This document shows positions 4,904-6,347 of a stretch of DNA of 6,347 bases, piece by piece. The DNA lies in assembly GCA_013812995.1 (NCBI GenBank), contig JACCSL010000394.1, positions 1-6,347 of the forward strand. Reading direction: 5' to 3'. A program made the translations under genes and the position numbers. Under the pieces are notes generated by a model, which ran no database searches, was not told the DNA's origin, and was given only the letters and a program-made list of their open reading frames with translations. Positions within the stretch are counted from its first letter, which is position 1. Every line of letters begins with the position of its first letter. This DNA comes from Ardenticatenales bacterium. Lineage in GTDB: Bacteria; Chloroflexota; Anaerolineae; Ardenticatenales; Ardenticatenaceae.

Positions 4904-5663
4904 GCGGCTTTCGCGCGACAACAGAAACGCTCCACTCCCGCAGGCCGGGCTGCTCGCCAAGCCGCATGAAGGGGCAGAGTTCCAGAAATTCAAAGCCCGC
5001 GTCCCGCAGCAGGTGGATTATCTCCTGCGGAAAAAGGAAGCGCATCGTGTGGCTCTCCTCCACCTCGGAGAGAAGCTGCTCGCCGCAAAGGCGTAGCACC
5101 CTATAATGGACGGTCACCGTCTGCCGAAGAATGTCCATCTCAGGGTGAGCGAGTCGCAGAATGCGCTCACCCTCGCCCTCCACCATCTTGCAGCGCTCAG
5201 CGGGGGGATCACCCAGCACACCGGGGCCATACCAGACATCGAACAGGAAGAGCCCCCCCGGCTCCAGGTGGCGCTCAGCGGTGCTGAACGCCCGCAGCAA
5301 GTCCTCCTGCTCGATCTGGTACGACATGACGGCAAACATGGAAATTACCGCGTCGAAGTGTTCCGCAACGTCCACCTCGCGCACATCGCCTACCTCAAGG
5401 CGAGCGGAGAAGCCCGCGCCGCCCAGTTTGCGGCGCGCACCCTCCAGCATCTCGGGGGAGCGGTCCACCCCCGCCACCTCATAGCCCCGCTGCGCCAACG
5501 GCAGCAGGTGCCCCCCGGTCCCGCAGCCCAGGTCCAGGATGCGGCGAACCGGGCTCGTCGCGTACTGTGCAAAGACCTGCTCCACGAAGTCGCACTCGCC
5601 CTCGTAATCTTTTTCCTGGTACAGGCTATCGTAGAAGCTGGCATACGCACCAAATACGCTCAC
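4878..5663 (-). CDS. Class I SAM-dependent methyltransferase, possible amino-sugar N-methyltransferase
   Basis: The 261-residue protein has the usual class I layout: ILDLGCGTGGHLLPLA (42-57) as SAM-binding motif I, the acidic D67 closing strand 2, GDVRE (92-96) as motif II region, FDAVISMFAVMSY (103-115), and HLEPGGLFLFDV (132-143) as motif III. The N-terminus ASFYDSLYQEKDYEGECDFV (8-27) and the long beta-rich C-terminal half resemble TDP-amino-sugar N-methyltransferases of the DesVI/TylM1 kind. That would suit its position directly after a DegT-type sugar aminotransferase gene, whose stop it overlaps by 4 nt (GTGA), a sign of translational coupling. The substrate is inferred from context; other small-molecule substrates remain possible. 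The start is GTG at 5663. Its 3' end overlaps the convergent acetyltransferase gene by 26 bp. Confidence 0.85.
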   Translation of the reverse strand: MSVFGAYASFYDSLYQEKDYEGECDFVEQVFAQYATSPVRRILDLGCGTGGHLLPLAQRGYEVAGVDRSPEMLEGARRKLGGAGFSARLEVGDVREVDVAEHFDAVISMFAVMSYQIEQEDLLRAFSTAERHLEPGGLFLFDVWYGPGVLGDPPAERCKMVEGEGERILRLAHPEMDILRQTVTVHYRVLRLCGEQLLSEVEESHTMRFLFPQEIIHLLRDAGFEFLELCPFMRLGEQPGLREWSVSVVARKPLTAPSENR

Positions 5664-6346
5664 GCCAGCACCCCGCGCACCGCCGCGCAGACCCGGTCCA
5701 GTTGGGACTCGGTCAATGCCAGGCCAGAGGGAAGGTAGAGGCCCTGGCGCGCGAGCCGCTCCGCGATGGGGTAATGTTCAGCCTCGAAGAGACCCATCTT
5801 CTGGAAGACGGGCTGCTCGTGCATGCCCAGGAAGAAGGGGCGCGTCTGCACGTCTCGCTCCGCTAGCCGCGCGGCAAAGGTCTCAGCATCCAGCCCGCGC
5901 GCCTCGTCCAGAACTACCCCGTACATCCAATAAACATGTCGTGCCCACGGCTCCTCAACGGGCAGATGTAGCCCCTCGATACCCTGAAGTTGCTCCGTGT
6001 AGCGCTGCCCCATCCACCGTTTATGGGCGAGGAATTGCTCAATTTGCGCGACCTGCGCCACGCCGATGGCCGCCTGCATGTTGGTGAGGCGGTAGTTGTT
6101 GCCCAGCTCGGTGTGATAAAAGCGCCGCTCCGGGCGAAAGCAGAGGTTGCGGAAACCACGCAGCCGCTCGGCGTATCCAGGATCATCGGTGAGCACCATA
6201 CCCCCCTCACCCGTCGTGATGATCTTGTTAGCATAGAAACTGAAGGTGCTCAGCTCGCCGAAGCTCCCGCAGCGCTGCCATTGTCCTTCGGCGCTGGTGT
6301 GGCCGCGTAGATACTCTGCGCCATGCACCTCCGCCGCATCCTCGAT
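5660..6346 (-). CDS. DegT/DnrJ/EryC1/StrS sugar aminotransferase, perosamine-synthase-like (5' end outside window)
   Basis: About 228 C-terminal codons are present; the frame stays open to the right edge, where it reads IEDAAEVHGAEY, a block that sits mid-protein in this family. The full enzyme would be about 370 residues. It is a PLP-dependent enzyme that turns a keto-sugar nucleotide into an amino sugar. IEDAAE carries the aspartate expected to contact the PLP pyridine nitrogen, and the lysine of FSFYANKIITTGEGGM (codon 6226-6224) is the predicted PLP Schiff-base lysine. HTELGNNYRLTNMQAAIG and HVYWMYGVVLDE further match GDP-perosamine synthase-like members, so a GDP-4-keto-6-deoxymannose-type substrate is plausible. 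The segment before GSFGELSTFSF is a few residues longer than in typical members. The downstream methyltransferase starts within its stop codon, suggesting one operon for a modified amino sugar of a surface glycan or glycosylated product. Confidence 0.92.
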   Translation of the reverse strand: MEDAAEVHGAEYLRGHTSAEGQWQRCGSFGELSTFSFYANKIITTGEGGMVLTDDPGYAERLRGFRNLCFRPERRFYHTELGNNYRLTNMQAAIGVAQVAQIEQFLAHKRWMGQRYTEQLQGIEGLHLPVEEPWARHVYWMYGVVLDEARGLDAETFAARLAERDVQTRPFFLGMHEQPVFQKMGLFEAEHYPIAERLARQGLYLPSGLALTESQLDRVCAAVRGVLA

Positions 6347-6347
6347 G

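Noticed and set aside
4310..4993. 227-codon minus-strand frame
   Set aside because: Shadow of the acetyltransferase and of the methyltransferase 3' end; GC-rich DNA commonly yields such frames.
5106..5738. 210-codon plus-strand frame
   Set aside because: Antisense to the class I methyltransferase, whose motifs are unambiguous.
5660..6328. GTG 6328 as the true start of the aminotransferase
   Set aside because: The frame stays open upstream and encodes IEDAAE, an internal conserved block, so the gene continues past the edge.
1..6347. CRISPR array, tRNA or rRNA genes
   Set aside because: No regularly spaced repeats, no tRNA-like cloverleaf and no rRNA sequence were seen on either strand.

Overview
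The window looks like a GC-rich bacterial chromosome carrying an AT-rich type II restriction-modification (R-M) island. The flanking genes (1-2129 and 4451-6347) use strongly GC-biased codons. The block at about 2130-4140 is visibly AT-rich with A/T-ending codons. The style of the flanking genes, including the divergent unknown gene at the left edge, would fit a Chloroflexota (Ktedonobacteria-like) genome, but no marker gene here proves that.

Left flank. A gene cut by the left edge (1-483, minus) encodes a protein whose N-terminus resembles a GTPase-like Rossmann fold without a proper P-loop. Reading divergently from it are two adjacent rRNA pseudouridine synthase genes of the RsuA family. 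The first is an RluB-type enzyme with an S4 domain (607-1473). The second is a short RluE-type enzyme without S4 (1488-2129).

Island. The order is M (2243-3160, plus), then R (3174-3737, minus) and C (3730-3945, minus). M is a beta-class amino-methyltransferase with DPPY and DPFAGSGST motifs. R is a small PD-(D/E)XK endonuclease that resembles the ApaLI family. C is a 71-residue XRE-type controller protein overlapping R by 8 nt. M and R converge with only 13 bp between stop codons. The regulatory DNA is the most informative part. Two tandem C-box operators (3970-3980 and 3985-3995) lie just upstream of C, and a third, single C-box-like site (2198-2208) lies exactly on the -10 of a good M promoter. 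This predicts the Esp1396I/AhdI type of circuit: C activates then limits C-R transcription and represses M. The C transcript is probably leaderless.

Right of the island, 3996-4450 has no convincing gene but holds nested inverted repeats (4145-4180 and 4189-4307), which could be a structured RNA or the remnant of a small mobile element. A GNAT acetyltransferase resembling aminoglycoside 6'-N-acetyltransferases follows (4451-4903, plus). It converges on, and overlaps by 26 bp, a minus-strand pair in which a DegT/perosamine-synthase-like sugar aminotransferase (cut by the right edge) overlaps by 4 nt a class I SAM methyltransferase resembling amino-sugar N-methyltransferases. That pair probably belongs to a surface-glycan or deoxy-aminosugar pathway.
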